Shown piece after piece: positions 1-14,261 of a stretch of 64,000 nt of DNA. The stretch is taken from positions 9,027,946 through 9,091,945 of the forward strand of contig NC_079908.1 of the NCBI RefSeq assembly GCF_024868665.1. Reading direction: 5' to 3'. The translations under genes and the position numbers were made by a program. The notes under the pieces were generated by a model that was not told where the DNA came from, did not search any database, and saw nothing but the letters and a program-made list of their open reading frames with translations. The number at the start of each line of letters is the position of its first letter. The first letter of the stretch is position 1. This DNA comes from Triplophysa rosa. Taxonomy: Eukaryota; Chordata; Actinopteri; Cypriniformes; Nemacheilidae.

Positions 1-1454
1 CAAGCACTTTTTAAAAACGTTTTAATGGTTAGATTATCAGACAGAGTTTTACAAACAGCACACTTAAACAAGCATCGATAGTCACTTTGCTCACATCTGC
101 TGTCATTTGCACAACAGGTCTTTCCACTCAGATAACACACGGCGTAATGACAGCTCAGAGAAGATGTATGTTATGGATATGCTGCCCTGTTTTCATTCAC
201 CTGACAGGAATTTCTCTTTTGCAGAGCTTGGCATCGTAGCACACCAGTCACTCAGTAGCACATCTGTTCCTCTCAGCTCACACGCACACACCATCACACA
301 TCACACACACCAGACGCCCTAGAATAGATACTGTAGTGACTCATCTGCAACTAAACTCACAAACTGTCTGTTTACGATTAACCCACTACAGAGGAAATAA
401 TTCCAGATAGACTTCTTTGGATTATTTTGTCGCTCTCATTTTTTGATTTAGCTTTCTATTTACTCTTATCCAAAATTGGGAGCATTTAATTTAGCCGTCT
501 GCAGATGTGATTATTGTAGTTTCAGTGAATCTTCATTGGGTTCACAGAGCATCAGTTTACATCACTTCTGAGGGCTCTAAGAATCATTTGGCCGCATCGA
601 TTCTGCATCAGTTATAACATGGAAGCCATGTAGATTCATAGCAGTAAACAGTTATAAATTCGAATTATAAAACAGATTTTTGTTCTCTGTGCTTATATCT
701 AGTAGTCAATATAGCATTCCAGCAGTGCTGAAATGCCTACGATTATAACTCATTGTGAAACACATTTTTGAACCTATAGAATAATATTCTGTTATTGATG
801 GCACTTGAGAAAGAAAGAAATGTTCATGTTCTCATCAGTTGCCCGAGAATGAAGAATTATTGCTCTATTTTTGTTTTTATAAGCCTGTTAAGAAGACTGA
901 CCTTTGTGAGATATTCAGGTGGTTGTATTTACCATTAATCGAAACCTACTCGGCACGCAGCTTTCCCAGAGCCCTGCAGATCACAAACAGTGCAGGTGCA
1001 CACCGGTAGCACGGCACCTCGGATAAAATATGGTCCAAACTCCAGATCTGTGTTTCCCATAACCACAAATCCAGACTTAAACGTCCTGGATTGGCCTTTT
1101 CTCTCCCTTGACTCTAATGGAAAGAGTGTGAGACACAGGCACAGCAGAGATGCTGGAGGAAACACAAGAGACTGACAGGGCTTCTGGCCCGCACACGTGT
1201 TAATGTCATTACTTTGCCTGTTAGAGAGGACAGACTGGGAACAGGTAGTAAAACTAAACCCAGTAGAACAGAATCCTTCCTGTGTGTTTAATGCAGGATC
1301 ATTCACGTCAGGTGCAGATGGACACACTCCGTTAGGGGCTCTGGCCACCTCTGAAGATCAGGTCAGGGATGTCAATGCTCACTGATCAGGTGTCAGTGTT
1401 TTTCTTTACAATAAAAAAGGTTAGGTCTTTTTACAGCTCGTAAAAGATTTTGTT

Positions 1455-1812
1455 CGTCTTTTAAAAGAACAGTTCACCCAAAAAGGAAAATCCTGTCTTC
1501 ATTTACTCACCTCAAGTTGTTCCGATGAACACAAAGAAAGATATTTGGCAGAATCATGGCCACCATTGAATACTATAGTAGGTAAAAATTGCTTTATACA
1601 TTTATTTGTTCTGTTGAACACAAAGGATGATGTTTTGAAGAATGTAAGCAAACAGTTGTAATTTTCCCTATTATAGTAGTCAATGGTGGTCAAGAACTGT
1701 TTGGTTACAGTGTTCTTCCAAATATCTTTCTCTGTGTGCATCAGAACAAAGACATTTATACAGATTAGGTTAGACACCGATTTTTTTAGGTGAACTGTCC
1801 CTTTAAGATCTT
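1455..1812. mobile_element. MITE family A copy (GTTCACCCAAAAATG-type ends)
   Basis: Left end acagttcacccaaaaa and right end ttttaggtgaactgtccctttaa are inverted. Between them lie the usual internal blocks of this cyprinid element: TCATTTACTCACC, GATGAACACAAAG, a central inverted repeat, and caaaTATCTTTCT. At least five more copies or pieces occur in this window. Confidence 0.75.
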
Positions 1813-2747
1813 ATTCTGTAGAAAGACCGGCCATGTGTGAGGGATACATCGCACTGATCTTTTAATCAATGAAATGTGTCTTTTGAGGAAGTTTACATGA
1901 GACAAATTATCCAGGGAACATGGGTTGTAAATGATAATGTACTGTAGAGCTTTAGACAGTAAAACACACTGAACACTGTGAACAGACTAACATTCTATAG
2001 AGTGAATATAATATAATGTAATATAATGTAATATAATATAAAAAAATATATTTACAAATTGTCAAAAATAATTAACCACTCAACGCGTGTCGTGTAAAAA
2101 CTTTTGCTCATTTTTGTTGCATTTGGTCTGTTTTCTGCAGCTCTGTGCTCCATAACAAACACTGCACGTTTCTCAAGTTATTGCACCATTAATAAAAAAT
2201 ATCAATGAAAAACGTTTGCTACACTTTTTGCCTGCGTCTGCCGGTTTAGGTTTCACGCTGCCTTAGGTTTAGAGTGCCACCAGCTGTAAGCCGAGTCCAA
2301 AAATGCCCAGTGGTTGGAAGATGGGGTGTGGATGAATGGAACCGTCACCCTGTGAGTGATGGCTGAGATGAGTGGTCTGGTTACAGCACCCTGCTGAGTG
2401 AGAGGGAAGACTGGTGTCGGCACCCCCGATGCAAAGAGTGCGTCAGACTGGGGTGAAAAGACACTGTGTGATCGATGCGGGAACCGCACAGAAAGGCCGT
2501 AAACAGTTACAGACAGGACGCTTAAATTAGATCTAAGCACGCGGCAGTCAATCTCACACCTCAACTGCAAGCTGGTAATAACTACGCGGTATTTCAGTTA
2601 ATGTGACAGATCCACTGCTCGCAGTCATGCCTCAGTATGTGCTGTTGAGCTCTCTTGTAAGCAGACTCTCACTTCATAAAGATGTCAGTCAGAGCCATGT
2701 GATCGCTAAGCTGTGTTGTCGGGATACTGGAGGGTCAGAATTGAAAG

Positions 2748-3421
2748 TTTGGGTAGCACTTTATAATACAATTTTATTTGTTAACACTTGTAAATGCATT
2801 AGCTACTGTAACATTAACTAACAATGAGCAATATAGGTTTTCAGGATTTATTCATCTTTGATAACATTAGTTAGTGGCAATACAGTATTCATGTTGGTTC
2901 ATCGTGGATCACCAAATGTTAAAGGTGCAGTGTGTCATTTTTTTGTAGGATCTGTTGACAGAAATTCAATATAATATACATATGTCTTCAGAGGTGTATA
3001 AAGACCTTACGTAATGAAGCGTTATGTTTTTTATTGCCTTAGAAGGATCTATTTCTATCTACATACACCACGGGTCCCCTTGTATGGAATTCTCCATGTT
3101 GTTTCTACAGTAGCCCTAAACGGACAAACTGCTCTACACACGCCGCGTGTTTCATAAATATGTTATCCCCTTTCGGCAAAGAAGTGAGAACGTGATGACA
3201 TCATGTGTCAGCCACCTTAGTGCTTCGAAAAGGAGGGGTGAAGTGAGCCGATGGTTGCAATTTGAAGCCTCACCACTAGATGTCGATCTAAATTTCAAAC
3301 ACTTGACCTTTAACAAAGTACTTTTAATTGTAAAAAACATATTAATAAATGCCTAAATGAACATAAACTAAGATGAATAAATGTTCTAGAAGTATTGTTC
3401 ATTGTTAGTTCATGCTGGTAC
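2748..3421. mobile_element. interspersed repeat (GTAGCACTTTATAATA type) carrying a nested MITE B
   Basis: The flanks of the MITE at 2920-3312 belong together: the left piece begins gtagcactttataata with ttgttaacac and aacattaactaacaatgag; the right piece has attaataaatgcctaaatgaac, aactaagatgaataaatg and ttcattgttagttcatg. This is the common cypriniform TTAACATTAGTTAATG repeat. Confidence 0.6.
2920..3312 (-). mobile_element. MITE family B copy 1
   Basis: Ends aaaggtgcagtgtgtcat and cacttgaccttt are near-inverted. The internal blocks TCAGCCACC-TAGTGCTTCGAAA, GGTTGCAATTTG and CACTAGATGTCG recur in the copies at 18735, 22190, 32635, 35556 and 47828. Confidence 0.75.
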
Positions 3422-6400
3422 TACACACTTTCTGTGTTGAATTTGATTTTGAAGAAAAATGCAGAATAGATTTAAACATGGTGAAATTGTATAAATTGAC
3501 TGTTACTGTACTGTTATTGTTTATCAGAAATATAAATGAAATGTGAGCAATGTTCCTCTTATAATGTGTAATCCATATTTGACAAATGTCTAAGGCCAGT
3601 TTTTTTATATGGACTTGCACATTCCTAATAGGAATGTTGTTCCAGAAATAAGAAAGGATGTTGATGTGGGAACGTGTACTTGCTTGTGTAAATCACATTG
3701 TGCCATGTGGGGGTGAGCATGAGGTCATGTACATGCAGGGTAAATGTCAGAGGAGTAAATAAATCTCTGTGACCTCTCAAGACGAGATGGATTTTGGGGT
3801 AGAATGTGGCCCTCCACCTGCATGACGAAATGCAGATTGACCAACCAAGCACAGTTTGTCTGGAATGTCAATATGGTTGTTTACTGCTGTGGACAGCTGC
3901 GACAGGGCAGCTCAGGTATAATGACCAATACATCATTGTCAGGCCGAGCAAGACAACACCTGCTGCACCAGAACTGCATTGCTGGGGGCTGACCATTAAA
4001 ATATCTGTCACTCCACGCAAAACAAATGACCTTAACTGCACAAAAAAAATGATTGGATAGTTTTAATTGCTTTAATCGTCCCCAAATTCCTTCAAACACG
4101 ACTTTGCCATTAAGTGATTTTAAGAAGCGATTTGTTTTCTGTTTCCTGATAGTAAATCTGATTTCTTTCCGCCAATGTGCACATGTTTTAGATAAGAAAC
4201 ACCTGTTATCCATTAGGCAGGATCGGTGATTTTCTTTGCATGATTTTTGGTAGCATTCACAATGCTGATTTGCTTTATTCAATCCAAGAGTGATAACATG
4301 AGTTTATGAAGCGGGCAAGATCTGTTGGCCATCTGGTGCATTTAATTCTTCTGCTGGCATTAGAAGATGAAGCCTATCAAGAATGTCAGTTTTCATAACG
4401 TCTTAGTGCTGAGATTAATATGCATCTTGTGCAACGTTCCCTTTCTGGTGCCGTTGAGGCTTTGCGGGTCTTTTGTCTTTAAGCTTTTCAATCTTCATGG
4501 GCCTTTTTGAATTAAGCTCAGTGTTTTCTGTGAAATACCAACACGGGTAATAGCGTTTCACAGCTGACATGCTTTAGGTCTGACGCTTTTGGTCTCATCC
4601 GGTCAGTAAATTACAAAAGACAGTAAGGAATAGAATGCTGTTTTTGCTATATGTATTTTTGGGTTTTATTTGTTTTCACTAACAACATTTAAAGGATTAA
4701 GATTATACATTTTTGTTATTCAGTGATCTCAAAAGAATAAATTGTTTATGAATTGTGATTCATGAATTATGTTTCATTGAATATGGCTGTAGAAAACCCA
4801 AGGACAAACATACAGCCACAGAAAATGTTCCTCCGTTCAGCATTTCTAGATGTGTTGTGGCCATTCCAGTCCAGTGTTGAATTTCTACAAAATCAAACCT
4901 CAGGAGTGACAAAGTCATCCTACAGCAGAAAGACTGAAAGACTAACAACATGACAGCAAGTCACATAAACAGATTTCTATAAAACATAATTTCTGAACTT
5001 TTCCTAAATACACATGTACAATAATACAAATTTTACTGTTACTGTAAAAATGAATACGAGCTTGTTTTCTTGCAGTTTTTTAGGTCTGAAAAATGTACAG
5101 AGCATCTTTTCTGTTATTTTGTTTTCATCATCTCTAAATTTTAAAATAAAAAAAGGTTTTTGGAAACATTTGAAAAAAAAATCTAGATTCATTACAGTTG
5201 TCTCGTAAGAATCATTTGTTTATTGTGATTCATTGAATATAGCTGCACGAAACGCTGGGACAGAATCGAGCTGCATTGTCAGGTCACTTTCTGGGTTAGT
5301 AAGACCCCTCGTCCGCCTCAGATCAAGGTACTGAACCCTATAACCCCAGTTTTTCTGTAGCCTGAGGATGAAGTACATCATGACCAACTGCCCCAAACCA
5401 TTTAGCAACACTTAATTGAGGTTATAACCACTGCTGATTGCTCCACAAAGACTTTAATATCTACGTCCATCCAGTTCACCCATGTTTATGCACAACGCGT
5501 GTTGAGTTTCTGGTTGCAAAAGATCTAAATAAGACGGTTGCGATATAGGGGATAAACACAGTTTCATTACTAAGCAGGATTTTCGACAGCTGCTTACGCT
5601 CGCCAGCGTTTATTAATTAGCATTCATTCGTTTTGATTACAGAATGGAATGAGGCTGGTGGAGTCGGGTTGGTAACTAGAGTACAATTATGGGAAGCATT
5701 TCCTCCGTGTCTAATGGCTCTCTAATAGCTGTGGATTACCATAGGCTTGGAACTGGTAAAACAGAGTGGTTTTCTAACATAGCCCCCATAGGGACATTCG
5801 CCTGGGCCTTTCAGGCTATGCACGGTCGGACGTTTTCAGCGTGGTTTGCTGTTTCTGATTGGTCATCCCTGAGATGGTAGGAGGGCCTTGTTTGAGCTCA
5901 GGAATTACGGTGTGCGACACAAGCAGTGACCTTAACATTGTTCATGTCATGTCCTCCACTGTAATCGTTTTTAATCTGTTTACTTCAGCAGACAACAGAC
6001 ATGACAAAGAAAGCTCCTTTCGGAAAGCCTCAACCGGAGTTAATCCGAGTGCGACGGATACGAAAGCTATAGCATTATACGTCTGTGCCTCATTACGGAC
6101 GTCCACACCCGCAGCAGCCACAGCCCAAATGTTTGCTTGTAGTTAAGAGAAATCAGGCAGAATAAACACTAACACAGCGGCTCTGTGCCCATCAGAGGAG
6201 AGAAAGAACGAAGGAGCAAAAGAAAACAAATAACTCTCTCCATATGTGCCCTTCCCACACTTATCCACCATAAAGGTTCCCTAACCGAGGAGGTTAAGTG
6301 TTTAACCGAGTAATGAAAGCCAATCTACCCCAAAGATATTGATGATGAATATAAACTTAAAAAAAGAACGAAAAAAAAGCACATGTCATTTATCATATGA

Positions 6401-6703
6401 GCGAGCAGGAAATTGTATTTTTTAATTATGCCACATACTTCTGATTTGGAGAAACCAGGCGATGCTTCTGAGCATGAGTGTTGAGTATGACCACTGTTTT
6501 GATGGCTGGACAGATTTCCAGCATGTGTTTTTAATTTAATATCTTACAGGTCAGGAGTGTTTCTCTCTCTCTCCTCGGGGCTAAACAGGTATGATGTGAG
6601 TCTATGTATGTGTATAAAATCCACACATGTGATCGTTTTAACAGCTTTGTTTAAAAAGCTTTGTTGTTTTTATTTGTAAGATAGAGTCGGAAGCCCAAAA
6701 TAC

Positions 6704-7288
6704 TAGGGTTGGGAATCGTTTGAATTTGATCAATTCCGATTCTGCTTATCTATTTCGATTCTTATCGATTCCCAGTTTCTATTCCACAGTTGAAGTAAAA
6801 CATTTATTTATCAACCTGTATGGTCATTTAGCCTGCTTATTGATTTGTTTGAAAAAAAAAATATATATATATATATATTTATGAGCACCGTTTTGTGTAT
6901 ACTGTATATACACATAGAAGAACCATGTTTTTTCTGATTTATTACTATTTGTATTACCATAGTTGAACTACATCATGGTTAAACTGTTGTAACTATAATG
7001 AAACTATGGTTAATTTGTGGCTCCTGTGCTTTTAAATGCAAATACTATAGTTAAACTATGCTTAGTTACTATAGTAAAAATATTGTTAATTTTCATAAGG
7101 GCTTTTACTGAGATATCAGCAGATCACGCAACGCGTGTACTTTTTTGAAAATATGCACACAGGAATTGATAAGAGGAATTAAAATTTTTATCTCAAGTAT
7201 CCGATTCTAATTCCTTTTGTTTCCGATCCGATTCTTAGCCTTTCGATTCCGATTCCAAATTGGAATTGATTTTCGATTCCCAACCCTA
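6704..7288. mobile_element. non-autonomous hAT-like element
   Basis: Perfect 15-bp terminal inverted repeats TAGGGTTGGGAATCG (6704-6718 and 7274-7288, reversed). The outer sequences caaaatac and caaatacc are similar but not an exact 8-bp duplication. 585 bp, no coding capacity. The internal part has several GGTTAAACTATAG-like copies and a (TA)n run. Confidence 0.8.
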
Positions 7289-8217
7289 CAAATACCAATT
7301 ATTTCTACATTATAACTGTGTGTAAACAATATTTGTGTTTATTTGCATCTATTTTTATTTTCCCTCAATACGTTTAAAAGGAAACATCTGTGGCAAAGCT
7401 GATACTTAAATGAAACAAAGCTCAGTAAGGTCTAAGAGCAACCTCTTAAGTGTTTTCCCCTGGGTTTGTGTCTCACTGCTGTGCATCACTCATTCACACT
7501 TCTAAAGAAAAGCAGAAAGAATTACAGTAGGACAGATATGATGGATGACAAGACAAATGGAAAGACAAAGATGCAGACAGACAGATGCAATGCCCCTCGC
7601 TGTGCCCACCTCGCTGCACTGAATTGTGCATAGTCTTTAGGTGGTACCGTGAGCATTCATATATCTCTGGATGTGGCAGTGTTAGTTCAGATGGAGGTGG
7701 TTAGACCTCTCTAAAACATCTGACCTCTCGCCCTTCTTTACAGGTTACAGAGAGGAAAAGGGTGAGATGAGGTGTTGTGGTTTTAGGAGGAATTTAAAAA
7801 ATGATGGCACCGTTCGTAATGTGCTTTTCGTTTTTTCATCTCTGTACTGATTTTTTTAAAAGTTTAGATGCTTGACAGTTTTCATTAGCTCTGCAGTCAG
7901 TGCTACGGTTCAGAGGTCTCATTTGCACGCAACAATATTTCAAATTGACATAAATGATGTTTTTGAAGCGTTTGTTAGGTATAAACCCTGCTGGAGGCCA
8001 GACTTTTATCTGGGGTTGATGTGGCAAATAGAGATGTTCGAGGCGGTGGGGCAGGGGGTCCTGTGGATGCTAATTCCAATTCTTTACCACTGTCTCTTCA
8101 CTTGAGGACATGTGGTACTGATCAGTCCATAAGCAAACCAAGAACTACTGGTTCATGAGAGCTCTCTAGTTTATACCAAACCAACTTATTTGTGATTTGT
8201 GCATTTTCATTTCAAAT

Positions 8218-8375
8218 ATAGAATTAAAATGATATGTATAACAAATCATATGAATTATTTAATCACACTATATTAAAATAAACATTTATTGACATATTTA
8301 TAAATAAATATAATAATAAATGATATAAATAATAAAAGTAGTATAATTAAATAAAATTAATAAAAATAAAAACAT
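8218..8375. repeat. AT-rich low-complexity tract
   Basis: Long run of AATAAATA/ATAATAAA permutations with almost no G or C. Confidence 0.7.
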
Positions 8376-8419
8376 TACTATGATAAAAATGACTATAAGA
8401 ATATTTTGTTTTATAAAAA

Positions 8420-8512
8420 CATTTATGCATTTTCCAGATGCAAAGCGAAGGTATGCATTTATATCATTATGTGTGTTCCCTGGGATTCAAACCCATACCT
8501 TCGCGTTGCCGA
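8420..8512 (-). repeat. tRNA-derived SINE remnant
   Basis: On the minus strand it reads ...GGCAACGCGAAGGTATGGGTTTGAATCCCAGG, which contains a B-box-like GGTTTGAATCC. The A-box half is degraded. Confidence 0.5.
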
Positions 8513-11448
8513 CACAACAATACATTTCAAATAAAATGGTAATTAAAACACAAATAAATGAATAAACGTTTTTGTGTCCTGCCAACTAAGGGAATTATTG
8601 TACGCTCTAAATATAGTCTTAATTCTAGCAATGAAAATGTCTATGGCCTAGTTCAGATTTTTAATTAACAATTAAATTAATTATAATTTATTAATTAGGT
8701 TTTTTGAACATGTATCAGGCAAAAAACGTAGAATTAGAGCTAATAGACGGCAATTATTTTCATTGGCAGAATAATAGCTTCCTGTTTTGATGCCTCTGTG
8801 ACCAAACTTACCTTAATAGGATGTGAATAATCAGAAAGTACACGCTTGTGTCTTTAACTTCGCATGGAAAATGTTGTCACAGTCAGCACAAACATGTCGT
8901 TCTGAACGTATTTCTTGTGCTGTTAGAAAAACAGTTTGGCAGCGAAGTTACAACAAGACCTTGATGTTACCGTTATTAATCACACATCCTGTCACTCAGC
9001 ATCAGTGAGTCATTCAACGCTTTTATTTAGGAAATGGCTTCTTGGCTCCAACCGCTAAACAAGGGCATACCTAAATAAGAGCGGTTCTCCAGCTGCGAAT
9101 GTTCCTCTTGAACCGATGGCACTGCGGGAAAGTATCCTCTTTTGAGAGGTCTTTGACATTATGATGTTTTTCATATCAGTCTCTACAGAACTAGCTGTAG
9201 CACTTTATGAAAGCAGATGATATAATCTTCATGGATACTCGTTGGATAATTCTGTTGTGTAAGGACCTAAATATTGTGTTTGTTTTCCTGAGAGTGCAAA
9301 TCATTGCTCATATTGTCCTCGGTTGTGTCATTTGGGAATACCGGTGCCGTGACAGCACCAACTTCCTCCATAACTCTTCTCGGCAGACTGTAAATTCATA
9401 GTTTTTGGTAAATCGTCACGTCTTTCTTTTCAAGGATAGACATATGCTTTTGCTGTTAAGTTACTGTGGATATTACCTGTCTCAATCAAATACCATGAGA
9501 CACAATGTTACTGTGTCAGGCTGCACTGTAAAAAAACCCCAATTGTACAGAATTTTATAGTTTTTATTAAAAAATATATACAGTATGTAAAAAATAAAAA
9601 TGACAGAATAACGTAATTTTACCAGATTTTTTTCTTGCGCCCCCATCTGCCAGAAAATGTATGTTTTTTACTAGATTTTTTTTAGTCTAGTCAAGACAAT
9701 TTGCCAGTGTTTTGATATTGCAGTCAAGCCAAAGTGTATTTCAACCTGCATTTGGTTTGCTTATAGTTGTCTCTGCATATTAAACCAGGAAGGTTATAAC
9801 ATATATTTATATTTATATATTTCATAATTGTTTTTCATATCAAGTTATATTCATAATTAATTAAAGTACTTTCCAAAGCTTTAACAAAACAAAACATAAA
9901 TCTGGCTGCAATAGTGAGGAAATCTCGATGGAGCGCCTGTATTAACACTGTTTGACACCCCATTACACATAATGATATTTGTTGAAAATCTATTTCCAAA
10001 CACTTATCTTACGCCTCATAAAAGATGATGAATGATACACCAAAAACAGTGAAGAAACGGATGAAGTGTGGCTGTAACTACATGGAGGAGATTCAACTCG
10101 CATTAAACCGCAGATTGATCTGAGTTTATACACATGTCATTAGAGATCTACCGTAGAGTGTTTGATAGCTCTGAAATCTTTAAGAGCTTCTTAAAGAGGT
10201 TTGACCCTAAAGCATGCAAATGTTTGGATAAAACTTAGTTTAGACTACAGAATGCGGTTGTGCTTTTCTGTAAAAAACTACTTTTTCAGCGGTGCGTTTG
10301 GACATTACATTTAAACTAAGTCTTTTGAAATTGAGTACTGTATTTCATCTCTCCACACGCTATGAGTTTCACAATGCAATAGAGAGCTGCTTACTGGGAT
10401 ATAAACAAAGACAGAAGAGAGACAAAGAGAGTAGAAGAGACCAACAGATAAGGAAAGTGCAAGAAAGCATGTCAGAGGTCACAAACCAGGTCCAAACAAT
10501 GTGTAATCTTCTGGATTTATAGCTCTTTCCTGTTGTATTTGGTGTCAAAGCCTGTTTTTGTGGGAATGAGGGCCGCACAAACACGATTAAACATCGACAG
10601 TCGTCATTGCTTACACGATAACACATCCTCAATGAACCATTGATAAAACATCACACAAGAAAGCAAGTGACCTGGGGGCCTGTGTCAGCTGTGCTGGCTG
10701 ATGTGAAAAGCTTCATTTATACACTGTCATGTCCATTTTTCATATTTCGTGTTTATCTAATGCTTCGCGTTGGTAGGTTGTGACACGTTTCCTCTCCAGG
10801 ACTCCCGGGGCCAAGTATGAGTTAATCTCCCAGGGATTCATGGCAATTTCCTCCACGGACCCCTTGGCATCGGGCTTGGCTGTTGTCTCTGTCAACATTC
10901 ACTGCATCCAGTGGGAAATCAACAAATCCAGAATAAAAAATGACAATCCTTTATTACATGTCCAACACAGTGAGCAAGGCTCTTCATTATGCGCGGCCTG
11001 TTGAGCATGAGTGAAGTGAGCGTTACTCTTTATTTTCCTTTAGATCACATTCCAGTGTGGAAAGATACAAGGGGCCATTACTTAAAGCAGCTCATGTGTT
11101 ATTGCTTTAAGATAATGCAAAATCAGTTGAAGAAGAATGAGGCCCACGCAGCACGGCCCTTGGATGAGGAGGTGATGTTGACAGTTGTTGGTCCGCAGCC
11201 ATTTGTCGAGAGGGGAGAACGCTGTTTTGCTGACTTCTGACTTCTTGCTCCCTTTTGTGATTCTGTGGAGTGCACAAAATCCCTGTGGTGTCTGGAACTG
11301 AGAAACACGGGTCATAGCGTGTGTGTGAATTCTTAACCTGCACACCTATTCCTAGATCATATGCTGTAGGAAATAGATCTCTCATTTATCTAAAGCCACT
11401 ACAGGGACGGACGTTTGGTGTCTTTCTCAAGAGAGCATCAAATGGAGT

Positions 11449-11530
11449 TGTGTTCCCGTAGCTCAGATGAAAGAGCACAGATCCAGCAATGCTAAGGTCA
11501 TGGGTTTGATTCCCAGGAAATACAGGCATG
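11449..11530 (+). repeat. tRNA(Ala)-like SINE remnant
   Basis: Contains an A-box-like TAGCTCAGATGAAAGAGC and a B-box-like GGGTTTGATTCCC at tRNA spacing. The arms do not pair into a proper acceptor stem, so this is a SINE head or pseudo-tRNA, not a functional tRNA. Confidence 0.6.
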
Positions 11531-12166
11531 GATAAAATAAAACGCATTGTGGGTTGGTGACTTCCTAAGGCATGAATGTGAATGTAGTTTATGACTAGGG
11601 CTGGGAATTGATAATGGGTTTTTATTCAGAATGGTTTATGGTTAAGAAATATGGATCTGGGCAATATCTCCTTAAAAGCCCTTGAATGTCTGCATTCTTT
11701 TATGTCTTTTATGCATTCTTTTATACAGAACGGTGTGCTAAAATACTCTTACAGAACCATACACAAATCTCCAGATCGTAGCATGTGAACATTGTAGATG
11801 CACATGTATGCATGCTTGAGACCTGCTGTCACTAGTGTCAGATTTTGCCATAAGTTTCAAGATTGTTTAAAACCTACTTGCGCACTAAAGAGAACAGCGA
11901 AGGAAATTACGAGAATGCAAAAAAAAAGCACAAGAGGGGGAGGCAGTATGATTCCCATTTTGTTATTCTATTTTGTAAAATTTTATCCTATTTTGTGCAC
12001 ATCTGGCCAACATTGTGGAAAAATAAGCAAGCCTTTCCTCTACTTTGTTTGTTGACATGCAGTCAAGAATTAAATCTTGTGTTACTTTATGAAACAAAAT
12101 ATATAGGAATATTATGGAAAATGTCATGCAATATATTTAACAAAATTTTCATACATCGGAACCAAG

Positions 12167-12412
12167 TACACTCTAAAATAAAATAGTGCAAAATAGTATA
12201 TAGTACTAAAAGTGGAAAAGAACCGCTTTTAGTGCTACAGTATATGGAACCATATTTTGGTGCTTCAGTTGTTCTTCACAGGTTCTTCGGTGGTTCTTTG
12301 GGATGACTGAATTTTGTCCCTTGCTGCCCCCCAGACGCACCTCTTGCGTCATAAAAACCACGTGATTGCAAACAAAGATTCTTCTATGGCATCCTTTATT
12401 TTTTAAAGTGTA
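12167..12412. mobile_element. short palindromic MITE with AAGAACC/GGTTCTT motifs
   Basis: Ends tacactctaaaataaa and tttattttttaaagtgta are near-inverted. Internal motifs aaaagaaccgcttttagtgc and ggttcttcggtggttcttt are typical of a common cyprinid repeat. A diverged relative lies near 49660-49780. Confidence 0.6.
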
Positions 12413-13581
12413 GTTGTTGAGGAACATAAATTGATGAACATAGTACACGATTCACTTTGTAAAAAGTGCACCAACACAACAAAACTGGGAATCTTTGTCC
12501 TGTAGTGTGCACTTATAATTCAATAATCCCCAAGCTTTAACCACAACCACCCCGCTGTCTGTTTATTGTTTGGAATGAGAATGACTGTTTGGTCTCTTTC
12601 TTTTACCTAGAGTGACATGTTGTAACCCTGAGGCTCATGGTGGGCTTCTCAGAAACTTTGACCATTTTGAAATGCAACATAAAAGGAGCAGTAAAGAATG
12701 CATTTATTATTGCCTGGCTAAACTGTTTGTAGTCCTCCCCCCAAGAGATGAATGTTTCGAGATAAATACATGCTTTTAGTCACAAATGCTTATTATTTTG
12801 TACATTTTCTACCACTGAATCACCGTGTCAGGATTCACCACGGAACAAACCCACCTCAAAATCTTCTCTCTTAATAGTCTAACCATGAGCTTATGAAATA
12901 ATGATAGACTGTGAAAGAAAAATGGGCCTTGCTCTCTGTTATGATAAGCAATCTGGGGAACAGACCATTTTAATGGTGATCTCCAATGAGAAAGCAAACT
13001 ATTTTTAATCTTGAATTCACGACTTCAGAATGTTCTGAGTGTTCCTCCTCGTGTTCGGGGCCCAGCAGAGACTGTTTGGCTGCAGTTTCTGCTAATGGCA
13101 GATCTTGTGATTGTTAAGCATGTTTTACCTCACGTGTGGCCTGCTGGCAGGGTGGTGAAGAAAGCCAGTGGTGAGGTGTCGATGGGGTTCTGGGTTTGGA
13201 ATGGAGGTAGAGCTAGAGAGCAGAGGTCAGACTATAAATGACCCTGACAAAGACCAGCACAGCTGATGTTCTGCCAGTATAAATCACCCGTGCTTGCTAG
13301 GAAGTATCAATGAAAGTGGCAGGTCTGGTTCTCACCGCTGACATGAACGCTCGGGAGTGGAGTGATCGAGAGGCCAAGCTGGTTTGGAAGATATTAAGAA
13401 AGGAAGCTGACTTTGACTGATTGTGAGGTTAAGCTGAATTTCTTGGAGGTTGTGTCAGGACCCATGGGTTCGAATGCTTTCAGACTCCACAGAGGCAAGG
13501 GCTGGTATAAGTCACACATGATACATTTGATTTTGGCGTGATATTTGTGACTCTGTACAAGGCATGATGTAAGACCTAGAG

Positions 13582-14140
13582 CAATGGTTCTCAACCATGG
13601 GGGCGCAGAGGTACTGCACGGGGGCGTGACTGTTCCCCGAAACCCCAACCTTTGGAACTCTATCCCGAATGCACGGAGGAACGCGATTGCAAATTGACGG
13701 AGCGCAATGTTCTGTCTGAAGCTGCGCACGTGAGCGGCCGTGCAGATTCATTGTAGGTCTTGTACAGTGCAATTTTAGGCTGCGCACAAGAGCTTAATAT
13801 CTACAAAGTAGGCAAACGTCCACTCAGGAAGCAGCAGCAATTACCACCTCCATCATCTTAAGAAACAGGTAGATCATGTAAGTATGTTTGTCTTTCAGAC
13901 TGTAATTTTAGAATATGCGCAAGTCTCTCTCCCGATGAGTTCAGAGTGCGCGTGAAGGGAGTGGCGTGTAAATAAAGTGCCTTTTCATGTATTTCTGAAC
14001 TTGGACGGCTGTTTAAAGCTGTTGACAGTTATTAAAGATGTAAAACGTTATTTTCGACAGGCAAATGACACCACACTGACTGCCAGTTCTTAAAATGGGT
14101 TTACAGGGGGGTGCCACCATGAAAAGGTTGAGAACCACTG
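13582..14140. mobile_element. non-autonomous hAT element with perfect 8-bp target duplication
   Basis: Ends CAATGGTTCTCAACC and GGTTGAGAACCACTG (inverted, Charlie-like), flanked on both sides by the direct repeat ACCTAGAG (13574-13581 and 14141-14148). 559 bp. No transposase motif was seen inside. Confidence 0.88.
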
Positions 14141-14261
14141 ACCTAGAGGAACAGTTTATTGCTCAGAGGTTGCTCTTTCTTTGCTCAGGAGAGTTCAACT
14201 ATGTAGGCCTAGTCTCTGATGTTTCTTCTTAAATTGCTTAGGAGAAATAAAAATAGTAATG

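Noticed and set aside
935..1348. 137-codon open frame on the - strand
   Set aside because: No recognisable motif; two short frames overlap it on the other strand.
3881..4282. 133-codon Cys-rich open frame on the - strand
   Set aside because: The cysteines have no regular spacing of a known finger or toxin fold, and nothing around it suggests a gene.
11449..11530. possible tRNA gene
   Set aside because: The A- and B-box-like parts are present but the acceptor and anticodon stems do not pair well; a SINE head is the better reading.
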